A DNA stretch of 64,000 nt from Solea solea (GCF_958295425.1 NC_081153.1:19932720-19996719); one strand, 5' to 3'. Positions 13,051 through 24,096 are shown, counted from the stretch's first letter. Notes: a model not told the origin generated them from the letters alone. Program-made: numbers and translations.

Positions 13051-13605
13051 GCTGAGTCACATAATGGGCTGCTCATTTCATCTTAAATGGGAGAAGAATA
13101 TTTGTTTCACAGTCTTTCAAATCGCTTGCTGGCCACTTCTTAATAGTTTAACAGGTTTAACCTTTAGTGCTAACAATGCACAGATCTATGCCACAGGTGC
13201 ACCCATGGTAATTTGCTGTGGGAATAATGCACAACTCCTTATATGGACATCCTGCGGGTTTGTGTTTATAGGTCACATGTTCAGGCTTTAAAAAATGTTT
13301 AGAAAGTGTGATGTATTTCCAAATTTCACAAATTGAATCTGATTTTAAACATTTTGAGCACTTTCTGCTCAAGTGTTTATATAGTTGGAGAAAATTAAAT
13401 ATTTTTTTGTGCTGAAAAAAAGGATATAAGAGACTATATTGCACATTCTTATAGCCTATAATGTTTTAACATTTAACAGTAAAAAAAGCAGCCGAAATGC
13501 TCTGTGTTCTAAGGTTGAAACGTAGTGTATCAGACTGAGATACTGAAGTTTGTGATATCTGTACTGGTATCGGACACAAAAAAGCGATATCATGCCCCTA
13601 ATTCC
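13051..13605. repeat. dispersed repeat copy split by a TTAA element
   Basis: The left part (GCTGAGTCACATAATGGGCTG ... GGGAGAAGAATATTTGTTTCACAG, to about 13112) and right part (CTGGTATCGGACACAAAAAAG, about 13566-13605) match the uninterrupted copy at 10921-11075. The piggyBac-like element 13161-13514 sits between them. Confidence 0.65.
13161..13514. mobile_element. piggyBac-like short element, copy 1
   Basis: It is flanked by TTAA on the left (13157-13160) and a decayed TTGA on the right. Left end CCTTTAGTGC, right end GTGTTCTAAGG. The interior shares TTATATGGACATCCTG, TTTGTGTTTATAGGTCACAT, TTCAGGCTTTAAAAA and TTTATATAGTTGG with the copy at 56427-56888. It has no coding capacity. Confidence 0.75.
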
Positions 13606-14579
13606 CAATATATTTGTCTTTTTTGACTCTTTTGGTCGATATTTAACCTTGAATTGTTTTTTAATAGCCTTGTCTTAATTCCCACATGTGTTTTGTCTGT
13701 TCGCATGCGTTTTTTCTGAAGCTGCATCACATCACGTCTTTTCCAAGTCCTCACTTTGTGACAGATGTGATTCACGGGTGACTGACAGATTCACTTTGAA
13801 GTTGGTATGAACCAATTTACAGTCGTCATTTCCCATGTCGCGGCAAAACGAGTCTCTAATGCTCAGGCTACACATCAGAACCTGTCTCGTTGTCAACCAA
13901 CGAAAACACAACAGCAGCTTGTTTTGGATTTCGACACAAGAGTTATGTCATCGAAGAACATCCATCTTGTGTTGAACCTGAACGGTGACTCATTACACCT
14001 GCACAAAGCCACTATGCTCATATAAGAGGCTGCAGCAGGACATCTTAATGCATGTGAGCATTGTAAAGCTGCTTTCAGAACTCCAGTGCAGACATTTCAT
14101 TTGTCCGGAGGGCCTCTGCATGTGAGAATGCAAAAGTCCATAAAAAGCTGCTCAAGGCTCATGTGAGAACACACACACACACACTCACACTGTAAATGTC
14201 CCGTCTCCTCGGATGCTCCGAACATTCTCCAGCCGTTGGGAAAGTGTCTGACCCAGGCAATTTCCTGCTGGGTTCATTATATGTCAGTGGCAAACTCTGC
14301 ACAATGTCCAGACACTTTTTCCAGACGTCTTCTAGACTTAATTTCAACAACAACGAGGGAGAAAAAACAACAAACTTATCTTCTGCACTTTTAGAACCGC
14401 AGCAGACGTGTAACAAAAGCTGCTCCCAAACCCAACCGTTCTCTGTCTCTGTGATATTCAAGGAGGATAACAAAACTGAGGCCAATCCAGACAACCAAGA
14501 CCTCGCCAGGTCCACCAGCTGACCAGAGGTGCAACGCCACAAAACATTTGGGAGAAAATTCAAACACTTGCAAACTCAC

Positions 14580-14619
14580 CTTTTAAATTTTTGGGGTTGT
14601 TCTGCTTGGTGCGCGGCAT
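14580..14619 (-). CDS. hivep1: hivep1 first coding exon (partial gene: N-terminal 13 residues)
   Basis: The minus strand reads ATG then MPRTKQNNPKNLK plus one base (G), followed by the consensus donor G|GTGAGT. Human HIVEP1 (zinc finger protein 40, recalled) begins MPRTKQIHPRNLRD; the match in sequence, length and leftover G (first base of an Asp codon) is specific to HIVEP1 and does not fit HIVEP2 or HIVEP3. The start has A at -3. HIVEP1 is a very large nuclear transcription factor with paired C2H2 fingers that binds kappaB-like enhancers and takes part in BMP/TGF-beta responses; none of those domains lies in this window. The next exon, several kilobases of open frame, is absent, so the gene continues off the left edge. 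Confidence 0.85.
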
Positions 14620-14716
14620 CTTTCCGCCTTCCGGTTCACAGGTGCATCTTGGAGAAAGTGGCGTCTAACGCTGGACCTCGAGATGACTCGATTCCGGAGC
14701 CACAGTCTGGGTGCAT
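14620..14716 (-). other. hivep1: hivep1 5' UTR part of the first coding exon, with uORFs
   Basis: A TG/pyrimidine-rich tract ending TGTTGTCTGTAG provides a likely acceptor, with the exon starting at 14716. The 97-nt leader holds an upstream ORF of 26 codons that begins at the first exon base (ATG 14716) and shares its stop with a nested three-residue ORF (ATG 14647, M-H-L, TGA 14638-14636). The stop lies 16 nt before the main ATG. The acceptor is inferred and could be further upstream. Confidence 0.5.
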
Positions 14717-17700
14717 CTACAGACAACACACACACACACAAACAAATGGAGTGAGAGCCAGCTAAACGTGAACTCCACAGATCAATAAGGCACTCATTGC
14801 CGACACTGCACTGCGTAGTCTGCCTTCTACTCTCTCTCGGCACCTGTCAGGGAGTCCAGGACAGAGCAGCTGATTGAGTTTATTCCTCAAACAGGTGCCC
14901 TCACTGGAATTTTCATCAAGCCCCCCTCTCCTCTCTGAGCTGCTCTGTAATAATGTGCAGCGTGGACTCGGGCGACTGTCAGTGAGAGACGGTGAGAATG
15001 TGTGTTCTTCTTTCAGTATAACCTCTGCAGAAGCTGCTAATCTGCTGCTCTGCTCTGACAGAGAGGTGCAGGATCTGCTGTTGTTTATGGGAAGCATCGG
15101 ACCGACACATAGACGGCTGATACAGAGAGAACCAGCTCCTCGCCGTGACGAATGTCAGCGCCGATGACGAATGATGCAAACAATAAGGTCCTGTGTGAGC
15201 CGAGGATGAACGCTCGGGGCTGCTGGGCTGCAGCCACACAGAGGTCACTATAGCAAAGTCCAGGGAGTCTGAAAGGGAAAGAGCTGCATGCATGAACGCA
15301 AACGTCCACAGAAGTCACTCTTAGTATCAAACTAACTAAACTTCCTATGCATCATCCTTTATCGAAAAAGGCCTCGTTATGCTATGTCAATTTTCTAACC
15401 CAGGAAGATCTAATGGCGCTTGCCGATGACACAGTTTTGGCTTCTCTTTGGTATCAAACACGTCGTTTTCCTTTACGTCATAGTACCTTACGTGGGCGAG
15501 GTTTTCATAGCACAGCTGTGCCAAACTGCTGTGACGTTGTTTTAGATGCGACGCACAACCAAACAAACTTGTGGCGAAGCAAAGCAGTTGTTTTTCAGTG
15601 CAACTGAATCATTAGAATCGGTCCATTAAAAAGATTTGTTCACAGAATCGTTCAGTCACTGACCCAAAATACAGCTGAACGGGTTGTGATTCGGCTCATG
15701 ATCGCCACAGCTTCAAATACACCATTCTCCGCTGTTAAATACTGAGATTTTAGACATTTTCCTTTGCTAAATGTAGGAGATTGACAAATTTTCAGGATCT
15801 TTTTAAACTCATCCACAGTTCGGCGCGCTCACGACTCTTCCAGTGACGACACTCCCTGACCAAACAGCTGATGTCACATTTTAGTATCGGCTCAGCTCGC
15901 TTGGAAGCTCACCAGATCAGTAGGTAAGTTTGTAAGAGCGCACCTAACAATTGTTCCTGGGCTGAGCCTCGATCAGAAGGACTCAGGCCCCTTCCGTATG
16001 CCACATTTCCGGGCGCAGACGGGGATCCCGCGCTTGGCTCTTTCCTCTTCGCTCGCCGCTACAGAGGGAATTCTGGTTAGTTTCTTTTCCTCTGCTTAGT
16101 AATTATGCTTAAATTCAGCAAGTTTTCTCGTCTGATCTGAGGTCGTAGTCGAATGGGAACTCGGACGGGCTTCACGCGATCACCACCACCACCACCACCC
16201 GGGGGCCGCCCCGCTGGGAGATGGACAGTCCTCGTCCAGAGACAGAGCTCTTTCCCCAAAGGAAGAGGAAGTCAGATATGCAACACGAGTTAAATAAAAC
16301 CCATCACAGTGCACACAAAATAATTATGAGAGAGGCCTCATTGTTTGTGTTGGGTTTTGTTTTATGACACATGTAGATTATCCAAGACGTCCAGTCGTGT
16401 AGGAGCAGGTGCATTTACTCACAAGTGAACGGGTAGATGCCACTTAAAGTGCACCCAGGGTATTTATATCGTTACAGCGGTTGAGGAGGAGTCATGTTAA
16501 CTGATTAACTTGAAACTGTATAGTTAACTTGTTAAAATGTCCATATACACAGGGTTTGCTGGAATAACAGCTGACATCTAATGACAACCTGTTTACACTG
16601 GAAAGAAAGTAAAAACATGCTCTGACATGAGAGGAAGTCAAACCTTAGCACAGTGTGGGTATAAGGTTTATATCATTTGTTTATGAAACCACTCTGAGCC
16701 AGTAAAAGTGTCACAGAGCTGAAAAATATTACCTTTTTTTTATCTTATTGTGCACTGATAGTAAAAGAAAAGAATTTGTATTGATATTGTGACTGTCTTG
16801 AATATTTTATATCAATACCTCAATGAATGAGTGTGGATCCTACAGCTACTCCTCTGCTGCCGTTGTGATCGTGTCTCTGCCTCTATCTTCTCTACGTTCC
16901 TCATGTGTGTGAATGTCAAACATCTCAAGTCAAATCTCCAGACATTATCCAGATTTCATATCTGAAAACAGCTTATTGGAAAAATGTCTCCGGTGACTTG
17001 AGCTCAACATGAGGGGGAGCCATGACTCAACCCACCTGCACAAAGAAACCTGATTTTATTCCATTCATTTCTGATGCCTTTTTCGCAAGAAATCAAAAAA
17101 ACAACATGCCCATTCATGCAAATGCTGCTTTCAGTCGGAGCAACAGGGGGAAAGGTGGATGCTGAAGTTACCACGCACGAAAAGACTCACCTCGGCACGG
17201 ACAATAAATCATGGATAGAAATCTAAATTGATCATATTTTATTGGAGTATTTCCTGCCTTTGCATCATCTCTCGTGGACACCTCTGTAAACCCTGCAGCA
17301 GCTGCATGTGCTCCAGCCTTCATATGTTTTACCAGCATTACATAACACTTACTACAACTGGGATGATGAGGATGATGAGGAGGAGGAGGAGGATTTTTTT
17401 TTCCTCTCTCTCTCTCCATGCATGCAGTTGGTACATGTGGCGCTAGAGCAATGACATCATCGCACGGTGGATTTCGCTGTGCCAGGTCGCAATAAAACAC
17501 ACACACACACACACACACACGCTGATGCAGGAGTGGCACGACATAAACATGTAGAGATCCTCACCTGGCTGCTGATGGTGGTGGTGGTGGTGATGATGGT
17601 GGAGCTGCGCGCCGTGTGTTTGTGTCAGTGCAGGCTGGACTGCGAGGCAGTGAGACGACTATCTGTCTGTCTGCCTGACTGACTTACTGTCTGTCTGTCT

Positions 17701-18368
17701 GTCTGTCTTTGTGTGTGTGCAGAGATATTTGAGGGAACACCCCGACACTGACAGGAGAGCGCTGATTCTGCGCCCTAACGCCGTGTCCTTAAACCCAATC
17801 AGGCTTGTATGCGTTCGGCAGGTGACTAATAATTCCCCGGGGATGAACCAGCAGCGTTATGTAAACGCAGATCATCAGTGACACATGGTGTGTGTGTGCA
17901 CCTATTAAATATTAACGCTTAAATATAGGAGGCATGCATTTTATTTTATTTTTGCTTTTAATGCATACTGCATGGAGAAGAAATCCACCTGGTGCACGAC
18001 TCTGAGAGGGATAATTCAAGTGCACGCAGTGGAGTCAGCAACCACCACCGCCACGCGTGGGAATAGCGTATTTTTAATGCCTGTTGCAACACGTGAACGC
18101 CCTGCAAGTGAGGGAGGGGCCAGGGAAAGCCCCCTCACCGTCTCTGCAACAGCCGCTCCACGAAAATAAAACCTTCCAACCAGCTCACACAGACACACAC
18201 ACACTTGCACGTTTTTCCTACCTAATGCGGACCCACGTAAACACACCGCAGACAAACTGACTCACGCCGAGCAACAAAGAGCGAAGTTGGCTCCTCGCTG
18301 GCAGTTTTTTCCCCCCCTGTGCACAAGGAAAAACAACACCAACACTGCGACAAACACAACAGGCTCAC
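14717..18368 (-). other. hivep1: hivep1 5' region, probably 5' UTR intron with possible non-coding exons
   Basis: This is moderately GC-rich sequence between the first coding exon and the candidate promoter. On the minus strand, good donor-like sites occur at 17191 (CCGAG|GTGAGTC) and 17565 (CCAG|GTGAGGA), which could end alternative non-coding exons. A dispersed repeat shared with tmem170b intron 1 lies at 15728-15898. Microsatellites include (AC)n at 17499-17520 and (TCTG)n at about 17660-17709. I see no coding exon. Confidence 0.4.
15728..15898. repeat. dispersed repeat shared with 59468-59681
   Basis: The two copies share GAGATTTTAGACAT, CCTTTGCTAAATGT, GACTCTTCCAGTGACGACACT and the TGATGTCACATTTT/TTGACGTCACATTTT segment in the same order. 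The family is not identified. Confidence 0.75.
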
Positions 18369-18860
18369 CTGTCTCTTCGTCATCAACACGACACTCAGTA
18401 TAAACCACAGAAAGTTTAAGTCGAGCTGAAACTAGACCAGAGAGACACACACTCACTCTCGCGCACACACACACACACACACTCAACGGTGGACAGCGTT
18501 AACGCATGTCCGACTCTGCAGCGACCGACCGCGACCTGACAGACACAAACCCCGCTCCGGACTCAAAAACCACACACGGAAAGGCAAAACAAACGCACAC
18601 AAAGTGAATGTAGTGATACTCACAAGTGCAGTTTAACTGTCACGGTTTGAAACACACACCTTATAGCGTAAGTAGAGAGGGAGGTGGGGGGGAACGGCAG
18701 CTCTATATTTTCTCCCTTCACCTTGTCGCTCACTTTCTATTGCAGGAAACAGGCAGGCCCTCTGACGTCAGCGGGGGTCCCGTCTCCGCCTCCCAGCTAC
18801 GGGGTGTCCTCTCTCAGGCCACGGGGGGCTCCCGACGGCCGCGCTGCCTCTGCAGGCGAT
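18369..18860 (-). promoter_or_regulatory. hivep1: candidate hivep1 promoter and non-coding first exon
   Basis: This is the most promoter-like stretch upstream of the hivep1 coding exon. It is GC- and CpG-rich, has a perfect palindromic CRE (TGACGTCA, 18763-18770), and about 55 bp downstream on the minus strand a TATA-like AAATATAG (18711-18704); a second TATA-like TATAAGG follows near 18660. Splice-donor-like sites further downstream on the minus strand (CTT|GTGAGTATC ending at 18624; ACAG|GTGAGCC ending at 18369) could close a first non-coding exon. Assignment to hivep1 rests on strand and proximity only. Confidence 0.35.
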
Positions 18861-18982
18861 AAAGCACGTACAGTACACTGTATGCTTTTAGTCCGGTTTT
18901 TATGAAGAGTGGAAAGTGCCACGGATAACCTGTCGCCACATGAACGTGTGGATAGTTACGCTGTGCAAAAACATTCATAAAT

Positions 18983-18998
18983 TCATGTATATTTTATA

Positions 18999-19041
<43 letters not shown>

Positions 19042-19220
19042 ATACAACATTTATATATATATAAACATATATAAATATATATATATAGACATATATATAT
19101 ATATGTCTATATATATATATACATATGTGTATATAAATACACATACATATATATATATATATATATACAACATTCATATATATATATATAAAAAATATAA
19201 ATATATATAAATACATATAC

Positions 19221-19262
<42 letters not shown>

Positions 19263-19320
19263 TATATACACATATGTGTATATAAATACACATACATATA
19301 TATGTATATATATACATGAC
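18983..19320. repeat. AT-rich (TA/TACA)n microsatellite block
   Basis: About 340 bp of TATATA with interspersed ATACACATACATA and ATATGTGTATATAAATACACATACATA. The latter phrase occurs twice (about 19126-19150 and 19271-19298), so the block grew partly by segmental duplication. Open frames here (poly-Ile/Tyr) are artefacts. Confidence 0.95.
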
Positions 19321-19423
19321 ATTTCATATTGACCTACCTAGTGGTAGGACAACATATCAACTGGCGAAGTATCTACTGGCAACGTATGTAGTGGCCTCCT
19401 CCTCAGGGACGATATATCTAAAT

Positions 19424-19590
19424 GGTAAATGGTTTGTATTTATATAGCGCTTTTCTAGTCTTGATGACCACTCAAAGGTGCTTTATGCTACAGTTTTGCC
19501 ATTCACCCATTCACACTCATCTGTGTGCAGCGCATTTTCTGTCACTCATCTTTCATACTCATTCACAACCTTGAGTTGAAAGAGTGGTGA
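19424..19590 (+). repeat. TATATAGCGCTTTTCTAGTCTT-type teleost repeat
   Basis: It begins AAATGGTAAATGGTTTGTAT, then TATATAGCGCTTTTCTAGTC, GATGACCACTCAAAG and CATTCACCCATTCACACTCA, a widely scattered fish sequence. On both sides (19335-19423, 19590-19650) there is a degenerate short tandem of the type ACGTATCTAGTGGCA, which the element appears to interrupt. Confidence 0.65.
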
Positions 19591-19844
19591 CGTATCCAGC
19601 ACCGACATATCCAGTGGCAACGTACCTAGTGACAAACGTAGATGCGACAGACAGGAGAATGATGAGGACAGGTAAACTGGCGCAATTGAAGTCTCTGAGT
19701 GAGTGAAAAATTTGACTGATACATTATGTGTTTACATATTTTTATTTTATCAGCACTTTCACAATTTGTAAAAGTTTGCCTTTTATTAAAAAAAATATGT
19801 CCTTTGTCCTTTTTGCACTAAGAAAGAACCCCAACCTTGTTGTT

Positions 19845-20015
19845 AAAGTAACTATGTAACTTTTACGGGAATACATTTTAAACAAGCTACACTTTTACTT
19901 TGGGTTGAGTACATTTATAGACCAGTACTTTTACTTGGACTTCAGTAAAATTGTATCAAAATAGTGGTACCTTTACTGAAACACTATATTTCAGTACTCT
20001 TTCCACCTCTGCTTG
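19845..20015. repeat. 'acttttacttgag' type dispersed repeat
   Basis: Recurring ACTTTTACTT words (CTACACTTTTACTTTGGG, CCAGTACTTTTACTTGGACTTCAG, TTTCAGTACTCTTTCCACCTCTG) match a common fish short element. The end CCACCTCTG is typical. Confidence 0.55.
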
Positions 20016-21344
20016 AAGTAGCTCAGACTAGCACTGTACTCTGAACAACTCCAGCAGAGCTCTCATGAATGGTTCCATTTGCATCAGAAGTCGGACATTA
20101 AAACCGGGAGTGATGTCTCCTCTGAATTCACCACATTCTGGCGACATTCTGGAAAATTCATGGATGCAAATGAGGGATAAAACAAACAGGACATCTGAAA
20201 TGTTGAAAAATTCAAAACAATTAAAAAAAAATCCACATTATATAGGCCTAGTAGCGTCTTCTATATTCACTTTTAGTTTAGTTTATTGTTTAGTTTGTTT
20301 CACAGTTAGCTAATAGCTAATTTACATCTGCAGGCCCTGGGCAGGCAAACAAATAACAATCAGGACATAATAAGAACAATAAGAATACATAAACAAACCT
20401 AACAGACAGGTAGACAGAGAACAATGAGGACAAAATGACAATACATAAGATAGCCTATCAAATTATAATAATCTGGCCTATTCAAAACAGTGGATATAAA
20501 TAGCTGGCTAACCTACATAGCAACAAAAAAAACATGTTGTCTAAAATAAATTAAAATAGTAGTCTGGCCTGAAACAATGTACTAATGTACTAATGTGTTC
20601 TATTTACATCTGAGTTGATAGCATTCCTGAGGAGTAGCAAGAAGTACCAGGCCATAAAAACACTCTAAGCTGCAGTAACATGTGCATGTATAAAAATATA
20701 AAAGTACTATGTGTACAAATCATTCACTGTGAAACAAAATATGGCAATTAACTGTAAACGTAGCAGTAGCAGCCATCTTGGAATCCCATTTCGGACTTCC
20801 GACAACAAGTGGAATGCACCTGAAGCGTCGTTGCTGTAGCGCCGTAAATTGTGTCGTTTGTCGTGACCCCCCCTCCTCTGCCGGGCCCCCACCTACCCTC
20901 TCTTGTGCACATAGTTTAGGACTGACGGTTTTCCCGGAGGTTCCTTGTTGTCAGGTCTCGTCGTGCCCCTCCGCCACTTACGGCCGGGCTTTCCCATGCA
21001 CTAACCCGCAACGGGGACACTGAACTGCGGGTCCCTCTGCATCACGACGGCTGCTCGTAGACGTAAACAATAAAGATGGACGAACTGTGGCCTCCATTAG
21101 TGCCAGACAAGCGCAGTTGGCGAATACTCCCACAGCACAGCTGTTATATGGGATTTTTCATCTCCAACAACCATGATGTGGACCTGGGAATGTCCAGGAA
21201 TTTACCTTTTAATAGCACATACAATATAAAGCGATACCTGTTTCATAAGCATGAAAGTGTGAAAAGTATTTATTTTATTCACTATTTCAATTTGTTGACA
21301 CAACATGGATTAGCCACACAAAAATGGATGGATGGATGAATTAG

Positions 21345-21790
21345 CCATTTAAAGGCCTAGTATGTAATGTTCAGCAGGTTTATTTGACCATAAATATATA
21401 CACACACTACCAGTCAGAAGTTTGGCTTTTATTTTATTATTTTTTTACATCTATGAAGGAACACATATGAAATGTTGTAGTAAATAAAGCAAGTGTTAAA
21501 GAAACTAGAATATGGTTTATATTTTAGATTCTTCACAGTAGCCACCCTTTGCTTCGACACTCTTTGTGCGGCCAGGCAGCCGCAAATAAACAAACAAACA
21601 AACAAACAAACCATCTCGAGCATGTGCTTTGTGTTTTGGACTTAAACACAAATGAAAAACAGCTGAAGGACAACACAACATTAACACTAATGCTTAAACT
21701 ATTTCTTGGCAAAAGCAAGCGGAATAATTTACATATCCTTTTCTGGTATGTGAAGGCCACCGTAGTTCCCTGACGCACTATGGAAAGAGA
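21345..21790. repeat. composite: 'GGCCACCGTAGTTCCCTG' repeat interrupted by a Tc1-like fragment
   Basis: The outer element runs from TTAAAGGCCTAGTATGTAATGTTCAGC to GTGAAGGCCACCGTAGTTCCCTGACGC, a family also seen at 42268-42600. Between about 21408 and 21575 is a foreign block (CACTACCAGTCAGAAGTTTGG ... TTCACAGTAGCCACCCTTTGCTTCGACACTC), which matches the terminal region of fish Tc1-like elements. An (AAAC)n run follows at about 21585-21612. Confidence 0.6.
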
Positions 21791-22800
21791 GAGTCTTACA
21801 CACTGGACCTTAAATTCATTAACGTAGTGAATATGACTCCTAGAAACTAGAAATGCTGCTTTCCATTTACACTGGAAGTCAAAAATTGCAAATGTATCAC
21901 AGGCTAAGCCCTTGTTAGCAGTAGCTGTCGATGACTGACACGCAATTAACAGTCAAACTGCAAGTGTTTGTACAAAGGGCAGCCATCTTGGGTGTTGGAT
22001 AGGTTTCTCTGGCTTTCCGTTTTGGAAAATCCAACTTGAGGAAATTCTGACTTCTGAATAAAACTGGAACGCACCATAATTGGGACCTTCAAATGGGGCC
22101 ATGTTAAACGTGATAAGTGCATTTCAATGCCACCTCGTGTTGATTTTGTTAGTGAAAAGCTGTCGACATTTTCAAAAAATGGCAGAGCCTGTGGAAGTTG
22201 ATTTTTTTTATTACAATTTTGGTCACATGGAGTTCAGAATTGATTGTCTTAGGAACAGTTTCTCAACTGTCTGTGTTCTCGGGACTTGAGTCCATGTCTG
22301 TCAACACAAGTTCTCAGATCCCTTGAAAGCTGGTTATTTTCTTCAGACAAGAGAAGATGAAGCTGTTGTGAATATCAGCGGATTTAATGTGGGCATATGT
22401 AGGAAAACATCTACTACCAACTTTACTCACATTATACAGTATTGAACCTATAATCCAATAAAAGAGGAAGTGTTCAACCTTCACCGTTTCTGAAAATGTC
22501 AGCAAACACATTACGACAGAATTGGTGGATTACAATCATTTGCCTCATTTGACTGCAGCAGTTGGTTTTGAACAACACAAAATGACTTTCCTATGTACAT
22601 TTAATCTATATAGGTCACGTTGCTCTCACTTTCATTATTGTTTCCACCATTTCACCCCATATTTTCCACCCTAGCTGAATACACCATTTAGCCTTAAAGG
22701 TCCCCTTTTGCTCAGTGTTAAGGAGGTGAGGATATGATGAAATACGTCTCGCAGCCCACTCTGTCTGCAAAACAAGAAGGATTTACCTATTTGCTTTTAT

Positions 22801-22837
<37 letters not shown>
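22801..22837. repeat. (TTAG)n microsatellite
   Basis: Nine uninterrupted TTAG units. Confidence 0.95.
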
Positions 22838-22838
<1 letters not shown>

Positions 22839-23245
22839 GTTATGCTGCTGGTGCACAGGTGCAGTTATTTTTATCCTTTCCTGCTCAAACTGTGACGTGT
22901 TCCGTCGATGACACACCAGTCAGAAAAGGTCAGGCTATTTTCTTCTACAGCTTCTAACAATGAGTGCAAATAAATAGTAACGTTTCACCCACATATTTGC
23001 CAACTGTTTGAAAGGCAGCGCACAAGCACAACAACATGAAGTGTAAACAAATGAGTCACATTTTAGCCGAGTTACGTTCGAAATCCAAATCTGAAGATTT
23101 AAGATAATCTGATTATTTTAAGGTGTTCTTAAGGTAACACATTCACAAGATCTGAAATGTCATAGCTGCCTTGAACTCACACCAAAGTCTTACCAAGGCA
23201 TCCTGAAATTTGTCCAAATTTTGGGGGGTTGACACCACGTTAGAA

Positions 23246-23557
23246 CCCTTAGAGCACATATTCAGGCTTTAAATGTGGGTTTTTTTTCGTCTTCTTATGT
23301 GTTCAATAGTCAATAGTGATATAAAGCAGCAATAATTATGCAGAAGTCACAAAATAGAGCGTTTTTCTTTTCTTTTTGTTCACAAAAACGAGCCAAGTGA
23401 TCTTTGAACCGTGGTGTTTTTCCAAATTTCCCAAATTAAATACGTAGGTGTGTTTATATAGTTGGTGAAAAAAGGATATAATACACTCTCACACTTATAC
23501 ACTCCGTATATACTGTACATTTAAACATAGTAATGGAAAAGGGTAGAGTTCTCAGGG
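23246..23557. mobile_element. piggyBac-like short element, copy 2 (diverged, left end decayed)
   Basis: It starts CCCTTAGAGCACATATTCAGGC and ends CAGGG followed by TTAA (23558-23561). It shares TTATATAGTTGGTGAAAA, AAAGGATATAATACACTCT, TATATACTGTACAT and CACAAAATAGAGCGTTTTT with copy 3. The left portion carrying TTATATGGACATCC is deleted. Confidence 0.7.
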
Positions 23558-23574
23558 TTAATGTCATGTTAATG

Positions 23575-23710
23575 AAAACATGTGGCCACAGTGACCTTTC
23601 ACCACCAAAATGTAATCAGTTCATCTTTGAGACCAGGTGAATATTTGCACCAAATTTGAAGCAATTCTATCAACGTGAAAACAGGATGCCTGCAGTCTCT
23701 GGTGTGGAGG
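23575..23710. repeat. 'GTGACCTTTCACCACCAAAATGTAATC' dispersed repeat
   Basis: CAGTGACCTTTCACCACC, ATGTAATCAGTTCATC, GAGACCAGGTGAATATTTGC and CACCAAATTTGAAGCAATTC are in the order of an abundant fish repeat. A stub of it (GACTGTGACCTTGACATTTGACC) also lies in the spacer of the inverted repeat near 5035. Confidence 0.6.
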
Positions 23711-24059
23711 CAGAAAAAGGTCAATTTATTTAAATTGGGTTTAATTTATCGAACAAGAGCAGATTTTAAACCTGCAGCCTGAACACTTTCTAGTTTCTTT
23801 CCAAAACAAGTCAGTAGCTGCGGAAAAAGAAGAAGAAGAAAACAGAAAAAATAGCACACACACTGTCACCTAAAGAAACTTTACTGCAGTGAGGCAGATC
23901 TACCCATTAATAAGTGATTGTGCGACAGCCGCCCACCATCGTATCACAGGCTTCCTGCAGACTGCAGAGTGGGACTCCTGGCTCGGTGGAGCTTTTATGA
24001 CTCACCTGTTTCAAATGCAACAGTTTTAAATGGCACATTTGAATAGTGGAGGATTTTTT

Positions 24060-24060
<1 letters not shown>

Positions 24061-24095
<35 letters not shown>

Positions 24096-24096
24096 T
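24061..24096. repeat. (CTTT)n microsatellite
   Basis: Nine uninterrupted CTTT units after a T run. Confidence 0.95.

Larger units (their letters stand above)
1..14579 (-). other. hivep1: hivep1 intron (runs off the left edge)
   Basis: No coding exon was recognised on either strand here. By position this is the intron after the first hivep1 coding exon. It contains a Tc1-like fragment, a 300-bp-arm inverted repeat, tRNA-SINE-like copies, an AATCGATTA-type repeat, a TTAA-flanked short element and several microsatellites, each listed separately. Stretches 1811-4700, 5490-6780, 7605-9470 and 9800-10900 show only AT-rich intronic sequence with simple repeats; 2170-2420 has GTACC...GTGGAAACG words like those at some teleost transposon ends but was not resolved. 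Confidence 0.7.

Noticed and set aside
18983..19327. 114-codon Ile/Tyr-rich open frame
   Set aside because: It is a direct translation of the TA/TACA microsatellite.
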